Notes: generated by a model from the sequence alone, not told the origin. DNA of 64,000 nt from Holophagae bacterium (GCA_030429565.1 JAUIFE010000029.1:1-64000); one strand, 5' to 3'; positions 45,611 through 55,556 are shown, counted from the first letter of the stretch. Program-made: numbers and translations.

Positions 45611-46645
45611 CTAAAACCGCACTAAGTAAGCCAAAGCAAAGCCAAGCTGCGCCCAGAACATCATCAAATACATGTGTTTCCACGATGGGTGGTTTTCCAC
45701 TTGGCTAAGCGCATCCGGGTCGCGCAGAATCAGGTACACGGTATAACCGCCCCACAATGCCAGCGACGCTCCCAGCAGAACCAGCAAGGTTGGGTCGCCG
45801 CTAAGGATCGGTTGGCCGTCGATTTTCAGAAAAACCCCGACCGGAATAAAAAGCCAAGGCACGACAAAACAAGGCGCAATCATGCGCGCCGCGCGGCGTA
45901 CCCCGAAACGCTGCGGCAAGGTAATACAGCCACCGCGCCGGTCGCCTTCCATATCGCTGAAATCCTTGGTACTCGCGGCACCGATCAGGAAGAAGAAGAA
46001 ACACAAACCGATAAACCACGGCTCAATCGCCCCAATGCCCGCCAACACCGACCAACCGGCAACCTTGAGCATCAACCCACGCGGGATGGCGATCGTCAGA
46101 TTGGCCCCAAAGGTCAAACGTTTGGTGCGACCAAAAACAGGCATGGAATAAATCCAGGTAAAAACAGCGGCGGTCAGATAAAAAAAGAAACAGGCGTGTT
46201 GTTCCAACGGCGCGGTCCAGCGTTCCCCCCAACTTAACGAAGGGTCGGCTACAATCGGCCAGGTCATCACCACACTGATCACATACAGCAGCCAAGTACA
46301 GATATGGGCACCGCGCCGGCTAATCGCTTCCGTCACCAAAGGTCGATCCGGCTTGTTGACCCGGTCGATTTCGAGATCGTAAATCTGATTGAGGCCGTTA
46401 CTGGCCGCATTCAACAGCCCGGCCGCCAGCGCCGCGACCACGACCAACGCCGCGAGGTCCCAGGAAAAGGCGGTGGAAAAGGCGCTGTGGCGCGAACCCC
46501 ACGCCGTCATGGCACCCGAGGCCACGCCCAACATGGGCGCAATCAGGGTAAAAGGGCGGGAAAAATGAAGGTACTGACGCATTTGGTTCAAAATAGCCGG
46601 TCGTTCGTCAAAGGAAGCCGGTCGCTCGAGCGACAGGTCACGCAT
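45611..46645 (-). CDS. UbiA-family prenyltransferase
   Basis: 344 residues, eight or nine hydrophobic helices. Motif 1 NxxxDxxxD appears as NQIYDLEIDRVNKPDRP near residue 90, and motif 2 DxxxD as KDFSDMEGDRRGG near 230; these bind Mg2+ and the prenyl diphosphate. The family attaches polyprenyl chains to quinone, heme, chlorin or glycerol-phosphate acceptors. The DFSDMEGD form resembles the chlorophyll synthase/GGGP-synthase branch more than the classic UbiA/MenA enzymes, but without context genes the acceptor cannot be assigned. Start supported by GGAGAA upstream. Confidence 0.88.
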   Translation of the reverse strand: MRDLSLERPASFDERPAILNQMRQYLHFSRPFTLIAPMLGVASGAMTAWGSRHSAFSTAFSWDLAALVVVAALAAGLLNAASNGLNQIYDLEIDRVNKPDRPLVTEAISRRGAHICTWLLYVISVVMTWPIVADPSLSWGERWTAPLEQHACFFFYLTAAVFTWIYSMPVFGRTKRLTFGANLTIAIPRGLMLKVAGWSVLAGIGAIEPWFIGLCFFFFLIGAASTKDFSDMEGDRRGGCITLPQRFGVRRAARMIAPCFVVPWLFIPVGVFLKIDGQPILSGDPTLLVLLGASLALWGGYTVYLILRDPDALSQVENHPSWKHMYLMMFWAQLGFALAYLVRF

Positions 46646-46709
46646 GAAGGGTTCTCCTTCCGAGCCGAAAAAGGGGCTCGGTATGCATTCGCATCATAAT
46701 TAGCCGGGA

Positions 46710-48047
46710 TCAGAAAGAGTCGCCCGGAATTTCAAGTAGTCGGGAGGCAAACACAAACTGGTAGCCCTCCCGATCCAGGCGCGGCATCACATCGCGCAAA
46801 GCCCGGATGGTTGAAGGATAAGGGTGTCCGATGGCAACGGCACGACCTTCGCGGTCGGCAATCGTTCGGGTTTCTTCGAGTTGTTTAATCGTAAATTCGT
46901 AACTTTCTTCCGCGTCAAGAAACACATCCCGCTCGGTGGTGCGCATGCCTTTGCTTTTCGCCAGCGCGTAGGCCACCGTCTTCGGATTGGTGCGCGAGTC
47001 GATCCAATACAAATCGTGTTTTTTTACTTCCTCAAGCGCGGCGTCCATCAAGGTGCGGTTGGCGGTGATTTTTGAACCCATATGGTTGTTGACGCCCACC
47101 ACAAACGGCACCGATTTCAGCGCTTGACGCACCGCCGTGCGCACTTCGCTTTCGTTAAGGTACGACAGAATCGCGCCTTCACCCGGGTTGGTTTTGGGGA
47201 AATTATCGGGCTCCATCGGCATGTGCAGCATCACCTCGTAGAGATGCTGGTGCAGGTACATGCTGTTGGTCGACGAGTGTGAAAGGTGCGGCAAAACGGC
47301 AAAGGTAACCGGCACCTTAAGGTCGAGCAACGGCTGAATCTGGCTAATCGGTCGGTGACCGACATCATCAATGATGATGGCAATCATCGGTCGCGCCGGA
47401 TTGGCCGGTGTGGTTGCCGGCTGGGCGGTTGCTTCAGCAAGTAAATCCGCTTTGGCCGAGGCGGTTGAAATTTCCAATTCAGGATCGGTCTTGGGGGGCG
47501 CAGGGTCGGGTCGTTCCGTTTTGGCCACGGCGGGCGTTGCGTTGCGCGGCTTGTTGCGCGAGTTTTTCTTGGTGGGCTTTTGCCCACGGCCGTCAACAAC
47601 AAACACCAAACGGAGTGGTTTTTCGTTGTCCACTTCAAGCGCGGCAATTTGCACCAGTTTACCGTTGTGACGCCGTTCTTTACCGGGATCGAAATGGCCG
47701 CCGGCGTCCACCATTAGATTTTGTAATGCCCGAATGATCGCATCTTTGCGGGCACGCGACGGCACGACCACTTTCCAGCGTTCAATGCCGTCCTTGGTCA
47801 CTTTCTGGATGACGGTATCGGAATCGGCCTGAGCAGCAATCAAGACACTTTGCACCATGGCGGTGTTTACCGGACCTTGGCGATCAGGTAACTCGAATTT
47901 GAAATAGACGACCGCGGCGCTCAGCAACACAAAGCCGACAAAAAGCACCACCAACAAACGGCGAATCCAATCGAAAGCACTAACGGTTTTCTTTTTTTTG
48001 CGGGTTGAGGCCGCGCGCCCTTTGCTGCGTGTTTTTTTCTGAGCCAT
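46710..48047 (-). CDS. Divergent polysaccharide deacetylase family protein (YibQ/DUF610-like)
   Basis: 445 residues. A Lys/Arg-rich N-terminus (MAQKKTRSKGRAAS) and one transmembrane helix (about 27-48) anchor it in the inner membrane. A low-complexity Ala/Pro/Lys linker (about 160-225) precedes the C-terminal NodB-like barrel beginning IAIIIDDVGH near 230, with FAVLPH, MLHMPMEP, GVNNHMGS and IGHPYPST. In this family metal-binding His/Asp residues are partly retained, and the substrate is unproven; roles in envelope polysaccharide or murein processing are suspected. The ATG at 48047 is preferred; a TTG at 48068 is in frame. Confidence 0.85.
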   Translation of the reverse strand: MAQKKTRSKGRAASTRKKKKTVSAFDWIRRLLVVLFVGFVLLSAAVVYFKFELPDRQGPVNTAMVQSVLIAAQADSDTVIQKVTKDGIERWKVVVPSRARKDAIIRALQNLMVDAGGHFDPGKERRHNGKLVQIAALEVDNEKPLRLVFVVDGRGQKPTKKNSRNKPRNATPAVAKTERPDPAPPKTDPELEISTASAKADLLAEATAQPATTPANPARPMIAIIIDDVGHRPISQIQPLLDLKVPVTFAVLPHLSHSSTNSMYLHQHLYEVMLHMPMEPDNFPKTNPGEGAILSYLNESEVRTAVRQALKSVPFVVGVNNHMGSKITANRTLMDAALEEVKKHDLYWIDSRTNPKTVAYALAKSKGMRTTERDVFLDAEESYEFTIKQLEETRTIADREGRAVAIGHPYPSTIRALRDVMPRLDREGYQFVFASRLLEIPGDSF

Positions 48048-48295
48048 AAGAACTGTAATCCCAATCAATGCACATTGTGTTTTTTTAGAACGCTGTCGCC
48101 GCGCAAAACGCGATGGCGACCCGAAAGGGTATCATCATACCCGAGCAAGCCGCTGGACGCGAGCCCGGGACAACCCCGGCGACCTAATGCGGACACGGAA
48201 GTTAGCCAGATCACGGTCGTCGATCACCCAAGTGCAAGGGAAGACAAACCTGGCCGAACCTTACCAACAGAACGAGAAAAACAAGGTAGCAATAA

Positions 48296-49342
48296 TCAAA
48301 CCAATTCAGCAGAAGCGGCCGCCGACGGCGTCGCCTTGACACCGGGAATCAGCCAGGCAACCAGCGCAAAAACCGAGTAACTAATGTAGGAAATCCCGTG
48401 CGCATAGGCCGCCAGCGCCGCCGCCGTGACCGCGTCGGCCCCTAGCAACTGCGTTAGCCCCATCGTGGTGAAGTAGTGATAAGTTCCAATGCCGCCCGGA
48501 CTCGGCAAAATCATTCCCAAGTTGGAGACAGCAAACAAAAGCACCACCTCGGCAGGACTCGCGGCGACACCAAAGACAGCCAGGATGTAGCCCAACATCA
48601 GAACCGAGGCCCCCCACGCGGCACCATTAATTAGGACCAAACCCAGGTAAGCGGAAGGCGAGGTCAACACCGACAGGCCGCCACTCACTTGATCGATTAA
48701 GCGCGCCAAGCGCGTCCACAGCGCGGGCTGCCGTTCCAATCCAAAAAGTGCCGCCAAGCGCTTGAGTGACTGGGGTGCGATCGCCGTCCAGAACAAGGCC
48801 GCCAGGCCCAAGAAAACGACACCGGTAAGCGCCCAGAGGGCGGCGGCGGCGCCCGGAAAAAGCGCCGTCAAGCGGTCGTGAAAAAAGGTCAGCGAAAAAC
48901 CGACCAACATCGCAAAGACACTTAAATCGAGCAGTAAACGATCGAGCACCACTGTCGCCGAAACGCTGCCTAAATCGCGACCGGTACCGCGATAAAGGGC
49001 CACAATACGCGCCAGCTCGCCCAAGCGCGAGGCCACATTGGTTACGCCGTATCCAATGCTGAGCGCGCGCACACTTTGCCACAGCTCGCCACGCCGATGT
49101 GGTCGCGGCAACAGATACCACCAACGCAAACCCCGCAGAAACAGCGCACTCAAGGTCAAGGCGGTAGCCACCCATGTTTGGTACAAAGCCAGGGACCTGA
49201 TTTGGTGCCAAACCGCACCGAGATCAACCCGTGCGAAGGCCAAATACAAAAAAACCAGGCCGATCAATAAGCCCAACAGCGTCGCCAAACGGCGTTTAAA
49301 CACGGCACCGGCGGTGTCGTTGGAAGCATCAGAGGGATTCAA
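48296..49342 (-). CDS. Flippase-like integral membrane protein (UPF0104/lysylphosphatidylglycerol synthase TM-like)
   Basis: About 348 residues, eight or so hydrophobic helices. Family features: a first helix followed by FARVDLGAVWHQI, RGLRWWYLL, the conserved NVASRLGELARIVALYR segment, ATVVLDRLLDL-type sequence, and a late NLGMILPSPGGIGTYHY motif. The family includes glycan or lipid flippase-like proteins and the membrane domain of MprF. No ATG lies near the expected start; I chose a TTG at 49342, which gives a family-typical N-terminus. The frame stays open to 49513, but the extra residues are Cys-rich and unlike the family. Confidence 0.8.
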   Translation of the reverse strand: MNPSDASNDTAGAVFKRRLATLLGLLIGLVFLYLAFARVDLGAVWHQIRSLALYQTWVATALTLSALFLRGLRWWYLLPRPHRRGELWQSVRALSIGYGVTNVASRLGELARIVALYRGTGRDLGSVSATVVLDRLLLDLSVFAMLVGFSLTFFHDRLTALFPGAAAALWALTGVVFLGLAALFWTAIAPQSLKRLAALFGLERQPALWTRLARLIDQVSGGLSVLTSPSAYLGLVLINGAAWGASVLMLGYILAVFGVAASPAEVVLLFAVSNLGMILPSPGGIGTYHYFTTMGLTQLLGADAVTAAALAAYAHGISYISYSVFALVAWLIPGVKATPSAAASAELV

Positions 49343-49941
49343 AACACACCCACACGTCAAAAATGAGCGACCCCGTGTCGCGAAAACGGTTCTTTGCACA
49401 AGCAATGCCGAAAAAACCACCACATGGCAGACAACGGCAGGAACCATACCACAGGCACCTCGAAAAGGCGGCCATGGCAAGCATGACGGCGTTAAAAACA
49501 CCGCACGCGTCACGCCGACGGGAGTCGGACCGGTGAAAAACGAAGGGTAAACCCATCACAACAATCGCCACCATTGTCTCCAGCGACAGATACAGGCAAC
49601 CAGGCCAAACAGCGACCACGGCACCCAGCGCCCCGGGCATTGATCAACTAGCACTTCAAACAAATTCAAATTCAAGCACTTACGTACGCTTCGCAAGTTT
49701 TCAACAACGACAGAATGTTTTACTTTCAGCGAACCTGCGAACGTAATAGAATTTGACCTGAGTATCCACGACCGCCAACGAATCCTTTGGGTTCTGCGCT
49801 TTTCCCAAGTGCGCGGTAACCGGCATAGACGGGCCGGTGATGAAACTTGGATACGCAGGACTCACTTTCCGCTTCATTCCGCCCTTAACGCAACGCTGAA
49901 TCCCCCCTTAACCTGCCACATGGAGATGTGGCGGAGATACC
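49343..49941. other. 599-bp intergenic region before the DAHL-type kinase
   Basis: No coding region is supported. The middle (about 49640-49760) is AT-rich with repeated TTCAAA/ATTCAA words, likely promoter DNA for one or both divergent genes. The region ends with a good ribosome site (GGCGGAGA) for the kinase. Confidence 0.45.
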
Positions 49942-51798
49942 ATGCAAAGCCTTGCCAAGTATAAACTTATTGGAATCGCCCTGATCTTTATTCCCCTTTT
50001 GGGTTACCTGTACCACCGCTCGGTAACGGTGGATCCCGGCGAACATTATTATTTCATCGAACGGCTACGCAAGGTCGAGGCTTGGGAAAGTGCGCTTTCG
50101 CGTGATTTACTTAAAACGACCTACGGCTTGCTGTCACACGTCGGCCCGGCGGGCACCATTGAAAGTGTGCCCACCGAATTACTCGAAGAATTGCACAACG
50201 TGCCCGCTTTTATTGATCCCGACGGCATAGAGGCGATTCGCGCCGATCTGAAAACTTATCACAACACCCTCGAACGCAAGGTCAAACTGCTGGAAGAGTA
50301 CAAGCACAAATACGCCATTTTGCGTAACTCGCTGCGGTACTACCCTTCCTTGTCGGAAGATCTCGCCAACGATCTCGACAGCCGCGGCGACCGCAAACAA
50401 CAAGCGCTGCTGCTAGACCTTCAAAGCCAAGTCCTGCTGTACCACATGGCCTCCGCCCAGGAAGTGGTGCATTCCCAAAGTGTGCTGACAACCAACCGCA
50501 TGCGCGAGCAAATCGAGACCAGTATCGGCAAGCTGCGCAAGCTGGTTAATGACAACCCCAATGCGAAGAGCAACAAAGAAGTTTTGATCGTCATCAACCA
50601 CGTGGAAAACATTCTGTTTTTCAAAAGTGAGATCGACAAACTGCTCCACGTGTTTAACATCGCACTCCAACCGCAGTCTTCACAGATCTTTGGCTCGATC
50701 AAAAGCACCTACAACCACTACTACGAAATTGCCCTGACCGACTCCAACCATTTCCGCTTGTGGTTGTTCGCCTGTTCCTGCTTGTTGGTGACCATTATTT
50801 TAGTTGCGCTGCTGCGCTTGGGCACAATCTCGGAAAATCTCAAAACCGCCAACCTGCGCCTGGAAGACTACACCAAGAACCTCGAACGCATGGTGCAAAC
50901 GCGCACGCTGGAGCTCAAAGCCAAAAACGAAGCGCTCGAACAGACACTGGAAAAACTGCAAACCATGCGTGATCAGATGGTGATTCAGGAGAAAATGGCG
51001 TCGCTGGGGGCGCTAACCGCCGGTATTGCCCACGAGATCCAAGAGCCGCTGGACAAATTGGCCCGCTCGGCTTGGGACGCCGAAGCCCAGGCGACGCACC
51101 TGCTTAGCGAAATTCGCTCCAAGAAAAAAATGGTCAGTCGCAAGGGGCAACAAGAGCTCATGCGGCTCAGCGAAATGCTTTCCAGCCACATAGAGGTCGT
51201 CCTCAAACACGAGCACTCACTGCGCAAACTGATTCACGGCATGATGATGCACGCCCACGCCAAGGATAAAGACCATCACCAAACCGACCTCAACACCTTG
51301 ATTGAGGAATTTCTGCGGCTCTCATACTACGGGATGAAAGCCAAGGATCCCAAATTCTCGCTGGTCATTGAAAAAGACTTGGATCCCGAAGTCGAAAACC
51401 TCAGCCTCCAGGTTGAGGACATGGCCCAAGTTCTGATAAACCTATTTAACAATGCCTTTTACGCGTTGCAAGCACGCCGCCTGGAAGGCGATCCCAATTA
51501 CGAACCGAAACTGATCGTGACCACCAAGAACAGCGCCAACCGCGTCGTAATTCGCGTGCGTGACAACGGCCCCGGCATCCCCCAAGACATTCGCAACAAA
51601 ATCTTTAAGCCGTTTTTCACGACCAAACCGTTGGGCGAAGGAACCGGTCTTGGGCTCTCGATTAGCTGGGAAATTATCACCCAAGGTCACCAAGGCGAAC
51701 TGAAAGTTCAGTCCGAGGAAGGCGCCTTCACCGAATTCACGATTGTCTTGCCCAAACGCCTGAAACCAGCCGGGATCAGCGAGAAAACGCCGGCCTAA
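49942..51798 (+). CDS. Membrane histidine kinase with all-helical (DAHL-like) sensor domain
   Basis: 618 residues: transmembrane helix 1 (about 8-24), an entirely helical extracytoplasmic domain (about 30-270) that fits the double all-helical ligand-binding (DAHL) type, helix 2 (about 275-297), a coiled coil, then a HisKA-like domain with His364 in GIAHEIQEPLD, where the usual Asn of HExxNPL is Glu. The HATPase domain has NLFNNAFYAL, DNGPGIP, FKPFFTTKP and GTGLGLSIS. No response regulator is adjacent, so it is an orphan kinase. Good ribosome site. It is followed, on the same strand, by the tRNA-binding protein gene 185 bp later, probably a separate unit. Confidence 0.88.
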   Translation: MQSLAKYKLIGIALIFIPLLGYLYHRSVTVDPGEHYYFIERLRKVEAWESALSRDLLKTTYGLLSHVGPAGTIESVPTELLEELHNVPAFIDPDGIEAIRADLKTYHNTLERKVKLLEEYKHKYAILRNSLRYYPSLSEDLANDLDSRGDRKQQALLLDLQSQVLLYHMASAQEVVHSQSVLTTNRMREQIETSIGKLRKLVNDNPNAKSNKEVLIVINHVENILFFKSEIDKLLHVFNIALQPQSSQIFGSIKSTYNHYYEIALTDSNHFRLWLFACSCLLVTIILVALLRLGTISENLKTANLRLEDYTKNLERMVQTRTLELKAKNEALEQTLEKLQTMRDQMVIQEKMASLGALTAGIAHEIQEPLDKLARSAWDAEAQATHLLSEIRSKKKMVSRKGQQELMRLSEMLSSHIEVVLKHEHSLRKLIHGMMMHAHAKDKDHHQTDLNTLIEEFLRLSYYGMKAKDPKFSLVIEKDLDPEVENLSLQVEDMAQVLINLFNNAFYALQARRLEGDPNYEPKLIVTTKNSANRVVIRVRDNGPGIPQDIRNKIFKPFFTTKPLGEGTGLGLSISWEIITQGHQGELKVQSEEGAFTEFTIVLPKRLKPAGISEKTPA

Positions 51799-51983
51799 AG
51801 GCCGCCGCCGCCAATCACAGTCTTGACGCGGGCCTGAATCGCGATACAATGGCGGGCTCATTGACCCGAACCCGAGCCCTTAGCGGCCCCAAGCCCGATT
51901 ACGGCTGCCGCCACCCGCTCACCAATAGGGATAACGAGCTTTTTTTAAACGGCTTATGCCTACGATTGAACGAGGAGTCAACC

Positions 51984-52370
51984 ATGACCGAGGAAGTCAA
52001 AAACGCCCCGGAACAAGACGCCGAAGCCGCCGTCGACAACACCATTTCCATCGAAGATTTTATGAAAGTGGACTTGCGTGTCGGCAAGATCCTGAGCTGC
52101 GAGCGCATTCCCAAGTCCAAAAAGTTGCTCAAAATGGAGGTCGACCTCGGTTTTGAGAAACGCCAAATTCTGGCGGGCATGGCGCCTTATTACCTGCCTG
52201 AGGAAATGCTCGGCCGCCGCGTGGTGGTTGTCGCCAACCTCAAACCCGCCAAATTGATGGGCATCGAATCGCAAGGCATGTTGCTGGCCGCATCGCCCGA
52301 AGGCGACGGCGCCGTCCCGGCCCTGCTGACCTTGCCCGAAGGGCTCCCACTCGGCTCAAAGGTTCGCTAA
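51984..52370 (+). CDS. Free-standing tRNA-binding (MetG C-terminal/Trbp111-like) protein
   Basis: 128 residues. After a short acidic leader comes an OB fold matching the C-terminal dimerisation/tRNA-binding domain of methionyl-tRNA synthetase: SIEDFMKVDLRVGKI, KLLKMEVDLG, RQILAGMAPYY and MGIESQGMLLAAS. Free-standing versions act as tRNA-binding dimers or beta subunits. ATG at 51984 with AGGAG 8 nt upstream; the frame runs further upstream but that part is not family-like. Its stop codon overlaps the ATG of the next gene by one base (TAATG), indicating translational coupling. Confidence 0.88.
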   Translation: MTEEVKNAPEQDAEAAVDNTISIEDFMKVDLRVGKILSCERIPKSKKLLKMEVDLGFEKRQILAGMAPYYLPEEMLGRRVVVVANLKPAKLMGIESQGMLLAASPEGDGAVPALLTLPEGLPLGSKVR

Positions 52371-53020
52371 TGACCGCTCAGGCTCATGCGTCCTATGGCG
52401 AGTACTATCGCGAAGTTGAGCTGCACTGGTGCTGGCGCCGTGGCAAACAAATGATTGTGTCACCGATCGAATTTGACGCCATGGAAAGCTGGTACCAGGC
52501 CGAGATCCCTTTACCCGTGGTGTTGCGTGCCATCGACCTGTTTATCGAAAAGAAAAACAAGTCGTCGCGCCGCAAAGGCACCTTGCTGCTGAACCAAGTT
52601 GACAGCACCGTGCAAAAAGTCCACCGCGAGTACGATATTCTCCACCAAGGCGAAGGCGAAAGCGAAGAGAACGGCGATCTTTTGGGCAAAAAACTCAAAA
52701 GCATCCAACGCCGACTCAAGAAGATGTTGCCGGAAGTCCCCGACCAGGCCGCCCTCATCGAGCACAGCATTCAAGCCCTCGCCGCCGTCGATGTGGCCGG
52801 TATCGTCGACATCGACACCATTGACGCGCGCCTCCAAGAAATTGAGAACGCGTTGATCGAAGCCTTTACCGCCGCGCTGTCAACGGAAGAACTGCAGTAC
52901 ATGCGCCAAGACATTGAGGAATTGCTGCCCGAGGCCGAAGAACCCAAACTCTTCGCCAAAATGCTGCAAGACTCGGTGCGCGACCATTTCGGACTGCCAC
53001 GCTTCAACCTGCTCAGTTAA
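52370..53020 (+). CDS. Hypothetical helical protein translationally coupled to the tRNA-binding gene (216 aa)
   Basis: Not recognised by name. The N-terminal about 60 residues (YYREVELHWCWRRGKQMIVSPIEF and SWYQAEIPLPVVLRAIDLFIEK) resemble a compact helical module seen in uncharacterised Acidobacteria proteins; the rest is charged helices (KKLKSIQRRLKKMLPEVP, LLPEAEEPKLFAKML). No signal peptide. Starts in the TAATG shared with the tRNA-binding gene, so the products are probably made together and may act in one complex. Converges on the cardiolipin synthase gene with 7 bp between stops. Confidence 0.65.
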   Translation: MTAQAHASYGEYYREVELHWCWRRGKQMIVSPIEFDAMESWYQAEIPLPVVLRAIDLFIEKKNKSSRRKGTLLLNQVDSTVQKVHREYDILHQGEGESEENGDLLGKKLKSIQRRLKKMLPEVPDQAALIEHSIQALAAVDVAGIVDIDTIDARLQEIENALIEAFTAALSTEELQYMRQDIEELLPEAEEPKLFAKMLQDSVRDHFGLPRFNLLS

Positions 53021-53027
53021 GCGACGG

Positions 53028-54446
53028 TTACTGCAACGGTGCAAATAATCGCGCCACACTTACCGCGAAGCGGAACCAAAACGGCCGCTCGCGGTAGGAT
53101 TTCGCCGTAACCCGGCGACTCTGAGCCAAATCAGCCGCCAGCATTTTTTGCACCTGGTCGGCAAAGTCACGGTCCAAAAACAGCAGTGTCAATTCGAAGT
53201 TTAGAAAAAAAGAGCGGTAGTCAAAGTTGGCGGTGCCGACGGCGGTTAGATGATCGTCGACCAACAGGACTTTTTGGTGCAGAAAGCCAGGACGGTAGCG
53301 GTAGAACTTCACACCGACCCCGTCCAGCTCATTGATGTAAGCAAAGGAAGACAGGTAAACCGCAAGGTGATCAGCGCGTTGCGGCAAAATGACGCGAACA
53401 TCGACGCCGCGCACCGCCGCCAATTTGAGCGCGGCAATAATCGCCTCGTCGGGCACAAAATACGGACTGGCGATCCACAAACGTTGATGCGCACTGTTAA
53501 TCAAATCGAGAAACATTAAATGGCAGGTGGCGTGATCGTCGGCTGGTCCGGTCGGCAAGGTCAACACCCTTGTGCCTGGCTGCGCCGCGCTCTGCAAGTG
53601 CGGCTCAAACACGAGCCGTTCCCCGGTCGCCCAATGCCAATCCTCGAGAAATGCCAATTGGAGACAGGCCACCGCCGGCCCGCGCAAATGGCAATGGGTA
53701 TCGCGCCACGGGCCGAAGGTGGGGTTCTTGCCTAAATAGTCATCGCCCACATTGTGACCACCGACGAACGCGTCGATTCCGTCGACAATGACCAACTTGC
53801 GGTGGTTGCGAAAGTTGATTTGAAAGCGCTTCCCCAAACCGCGCACCGTGGTGAACGACGCAACCCGAACACCGGCCTGGGTGAGGAGCGACCACTGAGC
53901 GCGACCAAATTGGTGACTGCCGATGCTGTCGTAAATCAGCAACACGCGAACCCCGCGACGTGCACACGCCGCCAAACGCTCGCAGAACGCCATACCGAGG
54001 GGGTCGTTGTGGATGGCAAAAAACTGAACCCACAGTGAATGTTCAGCGCGGTCAAAGGCGGCAAACAGGGCATTGAAGGTCGCCTCGCCATCGATTAGCA
54101 GCGCAACACGCCCCCCGCGCAACCAGGGCGATTGTGCCAAGCGCATGAGACCAGGGAAAGCCGTTTCTCGGGAGGGCGTCACCGCGTGAAATCGCGCCAA
54201 CTGTTCCTGCAAGCGCTTGGCTTGGGCGTACAAGCGCAGATCATCGCGCCGCCGCGCCGCGACATAGCCGTGAAAACGTCGCTCGCCGAACACCCAAAAG
54301 ACCGGCAATGCCAGATAGGGGAACACCGCCAAAGCCAAAGCCCAGGCAATCGCGCCCTGGGGCGAACGGTCGGCCATCACGACGCGAATCGCGGTCAACA
54401 ACCCCAGTCCATGAATGAGCAACAAAGCCCACATCGCTAAACTCAC
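53028..54446 (-). CDS. cls: Cardiolipin synthase (phospholipase D family)
   Basis: Condenses two phosphatidylglycerols into cardiolipin. Two N-terminal transmembrane helices are followed by two HKD motifs: HRKLVIVDGIDAFVGGHN near residue 215 and HQKVLLVDDHLTAVGTANFD near 393. Length (472 aa) is typical of ClsA. A GTG at 54446 lies about 8 nt after GGAGGG and is the best start; an ATG four codons later is an alternative. Together with the btaAB pair this indicates active remodelling of membrane lipids. Confidence 0.92.
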   Translation of the reverse strand: MSLAMWALLLIHGLGLLTAIRVVMADRSPQGAIAWALALAVFPYLALPVFWVFGERRFHGYVAARRRDDLRLYAQAKRLQEQLARFHAVTPSRETAFPGLMRLAQSPWLRGGRVALLIDGEATFNALFAAFDRAEHSLWVQFFAIHNDPLGMAFCERLAACARRGVRVLLIYDSIGSHQFGRAQWSLLTQAGVRVASFTTVRGLGKRFQINFRNHRKLVIVDGIDAFVGGHNVGDDYLGKNPTFGPWRDTHCHLRGPAVACLQLAFLEDWHWATGERLVFEPHLQSAAQPGTRVLTLPTGPADDHATCHLMFLDLINSAHQRLWIASPYFVPDEAIIAALKLAAVRGVDVRVILPQRADHLAVYLSSFAYINELDGVGVKFYRYRPGFLHQKVLLVDDHLTAVGTANFDYRSFFLNFELTLLFLDRDFADQVQKMLAADLAQSRRVTAKSYRERPFWFRFAVSVARLFAPLQ

Positions 54447-54741
54447 AGCCCCGTCCCTCCGCAAAAAATATTCTACAGCAACGGTTTAACCCATGGATAT
54501 GCCGTCTTTTCATTTGTTGCTCGGCCGCTTTGGGCCACCGCGGCATGATCCCTTGTGTAAGACGGCCTCAACCCCGGCCACCTTGCCGAGGTCGGCCCAC
54601 GTCGTTCGTCTCCCGCCCAGCCGGCGTAATTTGTGCTAGTTTGGACCCTGTCTTTTTATTGGTTAACCAGATGACGGATCCGAGATTGCGGCGCCACAAC
54701 GCCCCCAACCGGAGCCTTGGACGGGAAAGGATCGTTAGACC

Positions 54742-55503
54742 ATGCTTCTTTTGCTGAGTTTGATTCACCTGGCTTTAAACCCAACCCAAAACGAGCGCGC
54801 CTTTCCACTTCACGAACAGCGCGCCGAAACTCAAAAATGGCTCTCATTTCTTCTGATCGAACGCGAGGACCAAACCCGCGAAGCGCTGGCCCGCGCCGAA
54901 CACTTTGTGCCAATGCTGCGCCCTGTTTTTCGCGATGAAGGCGTGCCCGAGGACCTGGTTTGGTTGGCGCTTATCGAAAGCTCGTTCCGCAACGACGCCG
55001 AAAGCCCCACCGGCGCGGTCGGTATGTTTCAATTCAAACAGGAAACCGCCAACGCCTTCGGTCTGGTCGTGCGCGGCCGCACCGATCAGCGCCTGCAACC
55101 GATCCAATCCGCGCGCGCCGCCGCCCGCTACCTGCGCTACCTGCGCGCGAAGTTCGCCAGTTGGGATTTGGTGTTGGCCGCCTACAACCTGGGTGAAGGG
55201 GATTTGCGGCGCACCATGCTGGCGCGCGACAGCGAAACCTGGGAAGATGTGCGGCCTTACCTACGTGAGGAAACCCAGAACTACGTAGAGAAAATTCGCG
55301 CCGCCGCCATCATCGGCAACCGCCACCTAGCCGAACGCGGGCCGGCCCCGACCACGCGCCACACCGTCGCCAAGGGCGATACGCTGTTTGCCATCGCGCG
55401 CACTTATAACGTCTCGCTGGAGGCATTGCGCCAACTCAACGGCCTAAACGGCAACCATATCAGCCCCGGCCAAAGCCTGACAATCCCGCGCACAACACCT
55501 TAA
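54742..55503 (+). CDS. Exported lytic transglycosylase with C-terminal LysM (MltD-like)
   Basis: 253 residues. Signal peptide (MLLLLSLIHLALNP), then an SLT domain with catalytic Glu in LVWLALIESSFRNDAESPTGAVGMFQF near residue 75, the AAARYLRYLRAKF helix and the VLAAYNLGEG motif. One LysM repeat at the C-terminus (HTVAKGDTLFAIARTYNVSLEALRQLNGL) binds glycan. Cleaves peptidoglycan to 1,6-anhydro products. It is shorter than MltD, with one LysM rather than several. Single gene followed by the tRNA-His transcription unit. Confidence 0.92.
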   Translation: MLLLLSLIHLALNPTQNERAFPLHEQRAETQKWLSFLLIEREDQTREALARAEHFVPMLRPVFRDEGVPEDLVWLALIESSFRNDAESPTGAVGMFQFKQETANAFGLVVRGRTDQRLQPIQSARAAARYLRYLRAKFASWDLVLAAYNLGEGDLRRTMLARDSETWEDVRPYLREETQNYVEKIRAAAIIGNRHLAERGPAPTTRHTVAKGDTLFAIARTYNVSLEALRQLNGLNGNHISPGQSLTIPRTTP

Positions 55504-55556
55504 AAACCTCTCCTCAATAGACTTAACCACTAAATCGATTCTTGTGTTTTTTTTAC

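Noticed and set aside
45362..45625. 87-codon plus-strand frame upstream of rpsA
   Set aside because: Lys/Pro-rich random composition, no ribosome site, overlaps the probable rpsA promoter region.
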